In this document: positions 38,047-46,648 of the stretch, piece after piece | Layout of the letters: every line of letters starts with the position of its first letter | Numbering within the stretch: the stretch's first letter is position 1 | Assembly: GCF_018139485.1 (NCBI RefSeq) | Contig: NZ_JAGSNF010000021.1 | Coordinates: 62,001 to 126,000 of the forward strand | DNA from: Phycicoccus avicenniae | GTDB taxonomy: Bacteria > Actinomycetota > Actinomycetes > Actinomycetales > Dermatophilaceae | DNA length: 64,000 nucleotides | Direction: 5' to 3' | Position numbers and translations under genes: made by a program | The notes under the pieces: model-generated | Databases searched by the model: none | Seen by the model: only the letters and a program-made list of their open reading frames with translations | What the model was told of the DNA's origin: nothing

Positions 38047-40230
38047 GTCCGCGACCGCCTCGGCGAGGTAGACGACGGCCTGCTCGGGGAACGTCGGCGC
38101 CGCAACCAGCCCGGCGACCGCGAGGGCGCGGCCGGCGAGGACGACACCCGGCGCGTTGCCGTCCGGTCCCGGGTCGCCCCACCAGGCTGGTCGCTTGAGA
38201 CCCGCGGGGTTGGAGGGGTTGACCGGACGGACCCGGTAGCGGCGGTCGGGGTCGAGGCCCGGGAGCCGCAGCCGGCCGAGCGCACCGGTCGTGGGCCGGC
38301 GCACCGTCGCGACGGAGTAGAGGGCCTTGGACCCGTCCGGCGCGACGACCCCGCCGACGACGACGGAGTCGTCCGGGTGGTCGACCCGGACGACGGTGCC
38401 GCCGTGCAGGACGTCGCGGTGCTCCTTGTGCAGCGCGATCCAGGCGGCGAGCTCCTCCCGGTCCTCCGGCGAGGCCTCCCGCAGGTCCCACTCGAGCCCC
38501 AGGTGGCCGAAGACCGCCGTGGCCGCCCGGAAGCCGAGGTCGTGCCGGCGCCCCGTCGTGTGCGAGCGCTCGCTCGCGACGTGGGCGCCGACCATCTCGG
38601 GCGGGACGAGCTGGGTCGTCCACCGTTGGATGACCTGCCGGTCGAGCGGGTCGATGCAGTCCGAGGCCCACACCCGCTCGGTGCGCTGGAGCACCTCGAG
38701 GTCGACCCGTGCACCGCCCGAGGAGCACGACTCGATCTCGACGCCGGGGTGCCGGGCGCGCAGCTCGTCGAGGAGCCGGTAGACCGCGAGGGTCTGCGCG
38801 TGCACTCCCGGCAGCCCGGTGCGCGCGTCCCCGGCCTCGACGAGGTCGCGGTTGTGGTCCCACTTGACGTACGAGACGTCGTACTCGGCGAGGACCGCCG
38901 AGACGGCGTCGCGGACGTACGCGTAGCACTCGGGGATCCCGAGGTCGAGCACCTGCTGGGTGCGCGACTCCTCGGGGAGCCGTCCGGCCGTCGGTGCCAT
39001 GACCCACTCGGGGTGGGCCCGGGCGACGTCGGAGTCGAGGTTGACCATCTCGGGCTCGAACCACAGCCCGAACTGCATCCCGAGCCCGGTCACGTGGTCG
39101 ACGAGCGGGTGCAGCCCGTCCGGCCAGACGTCCGGTGACACGATCCAGTCGCCGAGCCCGGCGGTGTCGTCGCGGCGCCCGCCGAACCAGCCGTCGTCGA
39201 GGACGAAGCGCTCGACCCCGATGGCGGCGGCGACGTCGGCGAGCTCGACGAGCGGCTCGAGCCGGTGGTCGAAGTACACCGCCTCCCACACGTTGAGCGT
39301 GACGGGGCGGACCGACGTCGGGTGCTGCGGCCGCGAGCGCAGCCACGTGTGGAACCGGGAGGCGACGGCGTCGAGCCCGACCCCGTACGCGCCGTAGCTC
39401 CACGGGGTGGCGTACCGCTCCCCCGGCGCGAGGACGACCTCGCCGGGCAGGAGGAGCTCGCCGCCGGAGAGGACCTGCTCGCCGGACGCCGTTCGCTCGG
39501 CGGCGTGGACGTGGTTCCCGCTCCACGCGACGTGCAGGCTCCACACCTCCCCGCGGTCGAAGGAGAAGCCGGGCTCGCCGACGTGCAGGACGGTCGCCGC
39601 GTCGGGCCCGGTGCGGCCCCGGCGGCTCTCCCGCAGGTGCGTCCCGACGGTGAGCGCGCGACGCTGCGGGACCCGCTCCAGGGCCCAGCGGCCGGCGAGG
39701 TCGAGGACCTCGCGCGCCGCCGTCGGCACCGGCAGGGCCGTCGCGAGCCCGTGGACGGCGTAGTCGTCGTCGCCGTGGTTGACGACCTCGGCCGCGACCC
39801 GCAGCAGCCCACCGACGAGGAGCTCGACCCGCAGGAGCAGCCCGAGCCCGGCCTCGACGTCCTGTGCCTCGACCTCGACGAGCGCCGTCCCGGCGTCGGT
39901 GAGCGGCCCGGTGACCTCCGCGCCGTCGACCCGCACCCCGGTCACCTCGAACCGGGGCGACCAGTCCCGCCCGCCCCGGCTGCCGAGCAGGCCGGGACGC
40001 CCCGCCCAGCCCGTCCACGTCTCGGGGACGAGGGCGAGCCGGAGCGCAACGTCGACGGCGTTGTTGAGCACCGGGGAGACCCCGGCCGTGCGCAGGTCCG
40101 CGACGGCGTCGGCGTCGAGCGGGCCGAGGTCGGCGCCCCAGTGCAGGAGCGTCGGCAGGCAGCCGCCGTCGACGTCGAGCACGACGGAGACACCGCCGGA
40201 CCGGAGGTGGACCGAGGTCTGGAGCGGCAC
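38044..40230 (-). CDS. alpha-galactosidase, GH36
   Basis: The 728-residue enzyme has an N-terminal beta-sandwich (to about residue 300), a catalytic barrel and a C-terminal beta domain. 'FVLDDGWFGGRRDD' (near 343) and 'GLWFEPEMVN' are GH36 hallmarks. The nucleophile is Asp 458 in 'YVKWDHNRD' and the acid/base is probably Asp 524 in 'RVWASDCID'. There is no signal peptide, so it acts on imported alpha-galactosides such as melibiose or raffinose fragments, releasing galactose. GTG 40230 lies 4 bp after the upstream permease. It is the last gene of the binding protein-permease-permease-hydrolase operon. Confidence 0.92.
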   Translation of the reverse strand: MPLQTSVHLRSGGVSVVLDVDGGCLPTLLHWGADLGPLDADAVADLRTAGVSPVLNNAVDVALRLALVPETWTGWAGRPGLLGSRGGRDWSPRFEVTGVRVDGAEVTGPLTDAGTALVEVEAQDVEAGLGLLLRVELLVGGLLRVAAEVVNHGDDDYAVHGLATALPVPTAAREVLDLAGRWALERVPQRRALTVGTHLRESRRGRTGPDAATVLHVGEPGFSFDRGEVWSLHVAWSGNHVHAAERTASGEQVLSGGELLLPGEVVLAPGERYATPWSYGAYGVGLDAVASRFHTWLRSRPQHPTSVRPVTLNVWEAVYFDHRLEPLVELADVAAAIGVERFVLDDGWFGGRRDDTAGLGDWIVSPDVWPDGLHPLVDHVTGLGMQFGLWFEPEMVNLDSDVARAHPEWVMAPTAGRLPEESRTQQVLDLGIPECYAYVRDAVSAVLAEYDVSYVKWDHNRDLVEAGDARTGLPGVHAQTLAVYRLLDELRARHPGVEIESCSSGGARVDLEVLQRTERVWASDCIDPLDRQVIQRWTTQLVPPEMVGAHVASERSHTTGRRHDLGFRAATAVFGHLGLEWDLREASPEDREELAAWIALHKEHRDVLHGGTVVRVDHPDDSVVVGGVVAPDGSKALYSVATVRRPTTGALGRLRLPGLDPDRRYRVRPVNPSNPAGLKRPAWWGDPGPDGNAPGVVLAGRALAVAGLVAAPTFPEQAVVYLAEAVAD

Positions 40231-40234
40231 GCGG

Positions 40235-41164
40235 TCAGCCCTTCGTCGAGCCGAGCGTCAGCCCGGACACGAACTGCTTCTGGAGGACGAAGAACACGAT
40301 GATGACCGGCAGCGCGACGATGACCGACCCCGCGGCGACGAGGTTGGTGTCGGCGAAGAACTGCCCGCGCAGGTTGTTGAGCGCGCTCGTCACCGGGAAC
40401 TTGTCGCCCCGCGAGATGAGCACCGTGGCCCAGAAGAACTCGTTGTAGATCCACGTCGTCTGGAGCGTGGCGAGCGCTGCGAGCGCCGGCCGCACGAGCG
40501 GCATCGTCAGCTGCCAGTACTGCCGCCACACGCTCGCGCCGTCGAGCTCTGCCGACTCGTAGATGTCGTGCGGGATCGTCTTCATGTAGTTGCTGAGGAC
40601 GAACGCGCAGAACCCCATCTGGAACGCCGTGTTGACCAGGACGAGGGCCGTGAAGCTGTTGAGCATCGTCCCGGTGTCGCTGAGGAACGACGGCAGCGGG
40701 ATGTCCCGGAACATCCGGAAGACGGGGATGAGCAGCGCCTGCGGCGGCAGGAGGTTCGCGGCGAGGAACACCCCGAGGAGGGTGAGGTTGAAGCGGTACG
40801 AGAAGCGGGCGAGCACGAAGGCCACGAGCGAGGACAGGAACAGCGTGAGCAGCACGGCCGGGACCGTGATGTAGAGCGAGTTGAGCAGGGTTCGGCTGAA
40901 CTGCCCGCGGGTCCAGGCCTCCTCGTAGTTGCCGAGGGTCCACCCGCCGAAGGACAGGTAGCCGTTCGCCTGCGTGTAGGAGTAGTCGCGGAAGGAGTTG
41001 TAGACCGCCCACAGCAGGGGGAAGAGCCAGACGAAGGCCAGCACGGCCATGACGACGGTGGCGATCGTCCCCCGCTTGCGGTTGAGGACCCCCGTCCCGC
41101 CGGCGTGCTTGTTCGTGGGCGGGGTCTCCGGCTCGACCGGGGCGGGGGCGGTGTTCGTGCTCAC
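40235..41164 (-). CDS. carbohydrate ABC transporter permease (MalG-like)
   Basis: The 309-residue permease has a hydrophilic N terminus of about 40 residues and six membrane segments. The EAA-type loop is 'ESAELDGASVWRQYWQLTMPLVRPAL' near residue 220, which docks the ATPase. It ends in 'FVSGLTLGSTKG', the typical C terminus of CUT1 MalG-type permeases. GTG 41164 overlaps the stop of the partner permease. No ATPase gene lies in the island, so a shared MsiK-type ATPase elsewhere is likely, as in other actinobacteria. Confidence 0.9.
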   Translation of the reverse strand: MSTNTAPAPVEPETPPTNKHAGGTGVLNRKRGTIATVVMAVLAFVWLFPLLWAVYNSFRDYSYTQANGYLSFGGWTLGNYEEAWTRGQFSRTLLNSLYITVPAVLLTLFLSSLVAFVLARFSYRFNLTLLGVFLAANLLPPQALLIPVFRMFRDIPLPSFLSDTGTMLNSFTALVLVNTAFQMGFCAFVLSNYMKTIPHDIYESAELDGASVWRQYWQLTMPLVRPALAALATLQTTWIYNEFFWATVLISRGDKFPVTSALNNLRGQFFADTNLVAAGSVIVALPVIIVFFVLQKQFVSGLTLGSTKG

Positions 41165-42093
41165 TTCTCCTCCTGGTCCTGGGTGAAGACGATGCGCAGG
41201 TAGACCGTGATGAACACCGAGGAGATGACCATCATGATGACCGCCAGCGCGGACCCGAAGCCGAAGCGGGTCGCCTCGCCGATGACGTTCTGCGAGACCA
41301 GGGCCGAGATCAGCTCGAGCCCGTTGCGGCCCTTGTTGACGATCCAGACGAGGTCGAAGGCGCGCAGCGACTCGATGACGACGATGACGAGGACGATGAG
41401 GTTGATGGGCCGCATCACCGGGAAGATGATGTTGAAGAAGGTCTTCACCTCGTTCGCCCCGTCGACGGCCGCCGCCTCGCGCAGCGAGCCGTCGACGCCC
41501 TTCAGCCCGGCGAGGTAGATGAGCATGATGTAGCCGGTGTGCCGCCACGCCGTCGCGACGAGCACCGCCCACAGGTTGATGTCCGGGTCCCCGTACCAGT
41601 CGATGCGGGTGCCGAAGACCTCGTTGATGAGGCCCTGGTCGGTCGAGTAGAAGAGCTGCCAGATGAACCCGACGAGGGCGAGCGACAGCACGACCGGCAG
41701 GTAGAACGCCGTCTGGTAGAACCGGCTGCCCCGCATCTCCCGGTCGAGCACGACGGCGAGCAGCATGCCGAGCACGGTCGGGAAGACGAAGAGGAAGACC
41801 AGCCAGATGAGGTTGTGCTGGATGGCCGGCCAGAACGGCGGGTAGATCGTCGTGATGTCCCGGTAGTTCTGGGTGCCGACCCACTCGATGTTCTCCAGGC
41901 GGAAGCCGTTCCACCGGGTGAAGGAGAGGCCGACCGACGCCAGGGCCGGGAGCCAGACGAGCCAGACGACGAGGGCCGTCGGCACCGCGATCATCGTCGC
42001 GATGACGAGCCGGTCCTTCGTGCTGCGCCGGCGCGGCTTCCTCCTCGTCGTCCTGGCGTCGTCCTTCGTGGGCTGTGCGGTGTCGACCGACAC
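41161..42093 (-). CDS. carbohydrate ABC transporter permease (MalF-like)
   Basis: This 310-residue CUT1 permease has six membrane segments and the EAA loop 'REAAAVDGANEVKTFFNIIFPVMRPI' near residue 215. The basic N terminus ('TTRRKPRRRSTKDR') is cytoplasmic. It is 16 bp downstream of the binding-protein gene and overlaps the second permease. With that protein it forms the membrane channel for a galactoside. Confidence 0.92.
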   Translation of the reverse strand: MSVDTAQPTKDDARTTRRKPRRRSTKDRLVIATMIAVPTALVVWLVWLPALASVGLSFTRWNGFRLENIEWVGTQNYRDITTIYPPFWPAIQHNLIWLVFLFVFPTVLGMLLAVVLDREMRGSRFYQTAFYLPVVLSLALVGFIWQLFYSTDQGLINEVFGTRIDWYGDPDINLWAVLVATAWRHTGYIMLIYLAGLKGVDGSLREAAAVDGANEVKTFFNIIFPVMRPINLIVLVIVVIESLRAFDLVWIVNKGRNGLELISALVSQNVIGEATRFGFGSALAVIMMVISSVFITVYLRIVFTQDQEEK

Positions 42094-42109
42094 GGGGGCC
42101 TCCCGGGGG

Positions 42110-43450
42110 TCAGCTCGTGCCGAGGATGGACTGGGCCTGCTGCTGGATCGACGTCGTGATCTCGTCGATCCGGTCCGGGGTCCGGATGAAGTCCTGGAGC
42201 GCGGCCGTGATGACCGTGTTCGCGAGGTCGGCGTTGGTGTCGCGGTCGAGGAACTGGGCGATCGAGGACGCCTGCTGGACGACCTCCGCCGACTTCTTCT
42301 GCAGCGCGCCGTAGGCCTCGGTGCTCGCGTTCGAGTTGGCCGCGATCATCGGGGCGTCGGCCTCGCTGTTCGCGGCGTCGGCGGCCTCGGCGGTGCCGAG
42401 GAACTGGAGGAACGCCTTCGCGGCGGCCTGGTTGTCCGAGCCGGCGGCGACGCAGAAGCCGTCGATGGGGGCGTCGAGCGCGTCGTTGCCGATCGTGTCG
42501 TCCAGGGCCGGGAAGGTGAAGAAGTCGAGGTCGTCCGCGACGTCGGCGACGCCGTCGACGACGAACGTGCCGAGCAGGTACATCCCGCAGTCGCCGTTGG
42601 CCATCGAGGTCGCGGCCTCCTGCCACGTCCGGCCGAGGGCGTTCTGCTGGTGGTAGGGCAGCAGCTGCGCCCACCGCTCGAAGACCTGGCGGACCTCGGG
42701 GCTGTCCCACGCCTGCTCGCCCTTGGTGAGCTGCATGTGGAAGTCGTAGCCGTTGAGCCGCATGTTGAGGATGTCGAAGGTGCCCATCGGCGCCCAGGCG
42801 TCCTTGGCCGCGAACGCGAACGGCGTGATGCCCTTGCCGTCCATGTCCTGGAGCAGGGCGTCGAAGTCGTCGGCGGACTCGGGGGCGGTCCAGCCGTTCT
42901 CCTCGAAGACCGACTTGCGGTAGAAGACGGCCCACGGGTAGTAGCCGGCCGGCATGAAGTACTGGTTGCCGTCGGGCGCCGTCGACGCCTGCTGGAACGC
43001 CTCACCCATGCCGTCGACCGGCCACAGGTCGCTGACGTCGGAGATGAGCCCGTTTTCGGCGAACTGGGACATCCGGTAGCCGGCGAACCACGTGAAGACG
43101 TCGTCCGGGGTGCCCTGGAGGTAGGTGTTGATGCTCTCCTGGAACGTGTTGTGGTCGACGGCGTTGAGGGTCACCTCGACGCCCTGCGCGGCGGCGTAGG
43201 CGTTCGCCATCGCCTCGTTGCGCTGGAAGGCCGGGCCGGAGCCGCGGGCCTCGTTGACCCCGAAGCGGACCGCTCCCGGCTCGGCCGAGGCGCCGGAGCC
43301 GGAGGAGTCGCCACCGCCGCAGCCACCGAGGAGGGCCGCGCCGCCGAGCCCGAGACCCGACGCGATGAGCATGTTCCGCCTGGTCCACCCCCTCGTGGCG
43401 GCGAACGAGGCCGGGATGGTGGTGCTGGGGGTGGGGCGGCTGCCGGACAT
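42110..43450 (-). CDS. sugar ABC transporter substrate-binding lipoprotein
   Basis: The 446-residue extracytoplasmic protein has a twin-arginine-like start ('GWTRRNMLIASG') leading to a lipobox (LLGGC, Cys near residue 44), so it may be a Tat-exported lipoprotein. The mature part is a cluster B sugar-binding protein: 'AVDHNTFQESINTYLQGTPDDVFTWFAGYRM', 'YYPWAVFYRKSVFEENGWT' and 'MYLLGTFVV'. ATG 43450 has GGAGGAG four to six nt upstream. It is the first gene of the operon leading to the alpha-galactosidase and is divergent from the beta-galactosidase. Confidence 0.92.
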   Translation of the reverse strand: MSGSRPTPSTTIPASFAATRGWTRRNMLIASGLGLGGAALLGGCGGGDSSGSGASAEPGAVRFGVNEARGSGPAFQRNEAMANAYAAAQGVEVTLNAVDHNTFQESINTYLQGTPDDVFTWFAGYRMSQFAENGLISDVSDLWPVDGMGEAFQQASTAPDGNQYFMPAGYYPWAVFYRKSVFEENGWTAPESADDFDALLQDMDGKGITPFAFAAKDAWAPMGTFDILNMRLNGYDFHMQLTKGEQAWDSPEVRQVFERWAQLLPYHQQNALGRTWQEAATSMANGDCGMYLLGTFVVDGVADVADDLDFFTFPALDDTIGNDALDAPIDGFCVAAGSDNQAAAKAFLQFLGTAEAADAANSEADAPMIAANSNASTEAYGALQKKSAEVVQQASSIAQFLDRDTNADLANTVITAALQDFIRTPDRIDEITTSIQQQAQSILGTS

Positions 43451-43528
43451 GGGCTCCTCCTGGGTGCGCACGGCGCTGTACGGACGGCCGGTCGTGCGCT
43501 CATCGGACGATCCGTAAAGCAACACAAC

Positions 43529-43566
43529 CGAACAGGTTCGCTCACTATTGGCGATGGACCCGCCAA
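43529..43566. promoter_or_regulatory. two inverted repeats in the galactoside divergent promoter region
   Basis: cgaac-ag-gttcg (43529-43540) and ttggcg-(7)-cgccaa (43548-43566) are perfect inverted repeats, 80 and 98 bp upstream of the binding-protein start. They lie in the lowest-GC part of the island and are candidate sites for the DeoR regulator at 45666 or another repressor. Confidence 0.55.
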
Positions 43567-43646
43567 AATCAAGCCCTGTTCCGCGGCGAATCGATCACGA
43601 ATCCATCACGAGCGCACGCCGTGCCGTTCGAATCCGGTGGTTTCTG

Positions 43647-43676
43647 TTGACTTTTGCCGCCGTCATGGCAAAGGGT
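43647..43676 (+). promoter_or_regulatory. beta-galactosidase promoter with internal operator-like repeat
   Basis: -35 TTGACT (43647-43652), 18-bp spacer and -10 AAGGGT (43671-43676) are followed 7 nt later by ATG 43684, the leaderless layout. cttttgcc (43651-43658) and ggcaaagg (43667-43674), an inverted repeat with one mismatch, occupy the spacer and overlap both boxes, a position for a repressor. Confidence 0.6.
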
Positions 43677-43683
43677 GTCGTCC

Positions 43684-45669
43684 ATGACCTCTCCTCGATG
43701 GCCGCGGATCGGCTACGGCGGCGACTACAACCCCGAGCAGTGGCCCCGTGAGGTCTGGGACGAGGACATCCGTCTCATGACGGAGGCGGGCGTCGACCTC
43801 GTCACCGTCGGCGTCTTCTCCTGGGCCCGGCTCGAGCCCCGCCCCGGTGAGTACGACACCGAGTGGCTGGACGACGTGCTGGACCGGCTGCACGCCGCCG
43901 GCATCTCCGTGGACCTCGCGACGGCGACCGCCTCTCCCCCGCCGTGGCTCTCCCGGGCGCACCCGGAGTCGCTGCCGGTCACCGCCGACGGCACCACGCT
44001 GTGGCCCGGTGGCCGCCAGGCGTACTGCCCCAGCTCCCCCGTCTTCCGCGAGCGGGCCGCCGCGCTCACCCGGATGATGGCCGAGCGTTACGGCTCGCAC
44101 CCCGCCGTCGTCCTGTGGCACGTGAGCAACGAGATCGGCTGCCACAACGCGCTCTGCTACTGCGACGTCTCCGCCGCCGCCTTCCGGGACTGGCTGCGTG
44201 CCCGGTACGGCACCCTCGAGGCGCTCAACGACGCGTGGGGCACCGCGTTCTGGTCCCAGCACTACGCGGAGTGGGACGAGGTGCTGCCGCCGCGCTCGGC
44301 CCCCGCCTTCCCCAACCCGACGCAGCAGCTGGACTTCCGCCGGTTCTCCTCCGACGAGCTGCTCGGGGTCTACCGCAACGAGCGCGCCGTGCTCGACGAG
44401 GTCTGCCCCGACGTGCCGGTGACGACGAACTTCATGGTCATGGCGCACACGAAGGAGATGGACTACTTCTCCTGGGCCGACGACCTCGACGTCGTCTCCA
44501 ACGACCACTACCTCGAGGCGGCCCGGCCGGAGAACCACCGCGAGCTCGCCTTCTCCTCCGACCTGGTACGCGGCGTCGCCAGGGGCGAGCCGTGGATCCT
44601 CATGGAGCAGTCCAGCAGCGCCGTCAACTGGCAGCCGCGCAACGTCGCCAAGCGTCCCGGCGAGCTGCTGCGGGTCAGCCTGTCGCACGTCGCCCGCGGC
44701 GCCGACGCCGTCCTGTTCTTCCAGTGGCGGGCCTCGCGGGCGGGCGCCGAGAAGTACCACTCGGCGCTGCTCCCCCACGCCGGCACCGACTCCCGGCTCT
44801 GGCGCGAGGTCGTCGAGCTGGGCGCCGTGCTGCGCTCGGTCGGCGAGGTCGCGGGCAGCGGGGCGGACAACCGGGTCGCCGTCCTCTACGACTGGAACGC
44901 GTGGTGGGCCTGCGAGCTCGACAGCCACCCGTCCGTCGACGTCCGGTACCGGGCGATGGCCGAGGCCGTCCACGCCGGCCTGTCCGACCTCGGCGTCGGC
45001 ATCGACGTCGTCCACCCCGACCACGACCTCGAGTCCTACGACGTCGTCGTCGTCCCGACGCTCTACCTCGTCGGCGACGGGCTCGCCGAGCGGCTCGAGG
45101 CGCTCGCCCGGCGGGGCGCGCAGGTCCTCGTCACGTACTTCAGCGGCATCGTCGACGAGCACGACCACGTCCGGCTCGGCGGCTACCCCGGTGCCTTCCG
45201 CGACCTCCTCGGCGTCCGCGCGACGGAGTTCACGCCGCTGCTCGAGGCGCAGGAGGTCCGGCTCGGCTCCGGTGCCACCGGCACGGTCTGGGCCGAGGAC
45301 CTCGAGGCGACCGACGCCGAGGTGCTCGACCACTTCACCGACGGCCCCGTCCCCGGCGGCCCGGCGCTCACCCGGCGTGCGGTCGGCGACGGGCACGCCT
45401 GGTACCTCGCGACCTTCCTCGACGCCGACCCGCTGCGCGACCTCCTCGCCCGCGTCGTCGACGCCGCCGGGGTGGCCCGCGCCGAGGAGCCCCACCCGGG
45501 GGTCGAGGTGGTGCGGCGGGTGGCCGAGGACGGCCGCCGCTGGGCCTTCGTCCTCAACCACCGCGACGAGCCGGCGACGGTCGCCGTCTCCGGCCACGAC
45601 CTCGTCACGGGCGCCGACGTCACCGACGTCTCGCTCCCGGCCGGTGGTGTCGCCGTGGTCCGGGAGTGA
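43684..45669 (+). CDS. beta-galactosidase, GH42
   Basis: The 661-residue enzyme starts 'IGYGGDYNPEQWP', the classic GH42 entry. The acid/base is Glu 150 in 'LWHVSNEIGCHN' and the nucleophile Glu 308 in 'ILMEQSSSAVNW'. A cysteine cluster (CHNALCYC plus the Cys near residue 115) may bind the structural zinc of many GH42 enzymes. A trimerisation/flavodoxin-like domain (about 390-590) and a C-terminal beta domain follow. There is no signal peptide, so it is intracellular. It is divergent from the ABC operon and coupled to a DeoR gene (GTGA overlap). Confidence 0.95.
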   Translation: MTSPRWPRIGYGGDYNPEQWPREVWDEDIRLMTEAGVDLVTVGVFSWARLEPRPGEYDTEWLDDVLDRLHAAGISVDLATATASPPPWLSRAHPESLPVTADGTTLWPGGRQAYCPSSPVFRERAAALTRMMAERYGSHPAVVLWHVSNEIGCHNALCYCDVSAAAFRDWLRARYGTLEALNDAWGTAFWSQHYAEWDEVLPPRSAPAFPNPTQQLDFRRFSSDELLGVYRNERAVLDEVCPDVPVTTNFMVMAHTKEMDYFSWADDLDVVSNDHYLEAARPENHRELAFSSDLVRGVARGEPWILMEQSSSAVNWQPRNVAKRPGELLRVSLSHVARGADAVLFFQWRASRAGAEKYHSALLPHAGTDSRLWREVVELGAVLRSVGEVAGSGADNRVAVLYDWNAWWACELDSHPSVDVRYRAMAEAVHAGLSDLGVGIDVVHPDHDLESYDVVVVPTLYLVGDGLAERLEALARRGAQVLVTYFSGIVDEHDHVRLGGYPGAFRDLLGVRATEFTPLLEAQEVRLGSGATGTVWAEDLEATDAEVLDHFTDGPVPGGPALTRRAVGDGHAWYLATFLDADPLRDLLARVVDAAGVARAEEPHPGVEVVRRVAEDGRRWAFVLNHRDEPATVAVSGHDLVTGADVTDVSLPAGGVAVVRE

Positions 45670-46484
45670 CGGTGCTCGCCGCCCAGCGCCAGGCGCTCAT
45701 CGTCGCCGCCCTCGACCGCGACGGCGTCGTGCGGGTCAGCGACCTCGCGGAGGAGCTCGGCGTCTCCGACATGACGGTCCGCCGTGACCTCACGACGCTC
45801 CAGGACGAGGGGATGCTCGTCAAGGTCCACGGTGGGGCGCGGGTGATGAACCAGCTCTCGACCGCCGAGCCGAGCTTCGCCGTGAAGTCGCGCCGCAGCC
45901 TGCCGCAGAAGGAGGCGATCGCCGCCGCGGCCGCCGACCTCGTCCGCCCGGGCGACGCCATCGCGATCTCGGCGGGCACGACGACGCTGGCGCTGGCCCG
46001 TCACCTCACCCAGGTGCCGTACCTCACCGTCGTGACGAACTCGGTGTGGGTCGCCAACGTGCTCGCCGACGACGGCCACGAGTCGACGACCGTCCTCCTC
46101 ACCGGGGGCCAGCGCACCCCCTCGCACGCCCTCGTCGGCCCGCTCGCCGTCGCGGCGCTGCGCTCCTTCCACCTCGACCGCTGCTTCCTCGGCGTCCACG
46201 GGATCCACCCGGAGAAGGGGTTCACGACCCCCAACCTCCTCGAGGCCGAGACGAACCGGACGATGATCGCGGCGGCCGGCGGGCTCGTCGTCGTCACGGA
46301 CTCGAGCAAGTGGGACGTCGTCGGGCTCAGCTCGATGGCCACCCTCGAGCAGGCCGAGACCGTCGTCACCGACTCCGGGCTGCCGGGCGAGGCGCGGGAG
46401 GTCCTCGAGGGGGCTGTCGGCCGGCTGCACGTCGTCGAGACCGGCACCCACACCGTCGACGACTCGGCCGGCGCCGGCGGCTGA
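45666..46484 (+). CDS. DeoR/GlpR family transcriptional regulator
   Basis: The 272-residue repressor has an N-terminal helix-turn-helix ('VRVSDLAEELGVSDMTVRRDLTTLQDEGMLVKVHGGA', residues 22-58) with the DeoR signature. The C-terminal sugar-phosphate sensor domain has 'DAIAISAGTTTLALARHL', 'TVVTNSVWVANVL' and 'LGVHGIHPEKGFTTPN'. It probably controls the beta-galactosidase and the divergent uptake operon in response to a phosphorylated sugar. GTG 45666 overlaps the upstream stop; GTG 45672 is an alternative. A terminator follows 4 bp after the stop codon. Confidence 0.92.
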   Translation: MTVLAAQRQALIVAALDRDGVVRVSDLAEELGVSDMTVRRDLTTLQDEGMLVKVHGGARVMNQLSTAEPSFAVKSRRSLPQKEAIAAAAADLVRPGDAIAISAGTTTLALARHLTQVPYLTVVTNSVWVANVLADDGHESTTVLLTGGQRTPSHALVGPLAVAALRSFHLDRCFLGVHGIHPEKGFTTPNLLEAETNRTMIAAAGGLVVVTDSSKWDVVGLSSMATLEQAETVVTDSGLPGEAREVLEGAVGRLHVVETGTHTVDDSAGAGG

Positions 46485-46487
46485 CCC

Positions 46488-46534
46488 GGGTGCGCCGGGG
46501 GCCGACCGCGGTGACCGCTGGCGGCCCCGCACCC
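46488..46534 (+). terminator. terminator after the DeoR gene
   Basis: gggtgc (46488-46493) with gcaccc (46529-46534) and ggggcc (46498-46503 region) with ggccCC (46523-46528) form a two-part stem separated by a short internal loop. No U tract. Confidence 0.6.
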
Positions 46535-46648
46535 GCGCAGGCGCATCCGTCGCGCGCACGGCCGACGACACCCGCCCCCGGCTCTGGCGTCCCGGCGCCG
46601 GACGGGCGAGGATGGGGGTCCGTCACCGCAGCCGGACAGGAGTCCTCG

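Noticed and set aside
43626-43635. gttcgaatcc, identical to a tRNA T-loop core
   Set aside because: No complementary T stem, acceptor stem, anticodon arm or CCA can be drawn around it; it lies in a promoter region.
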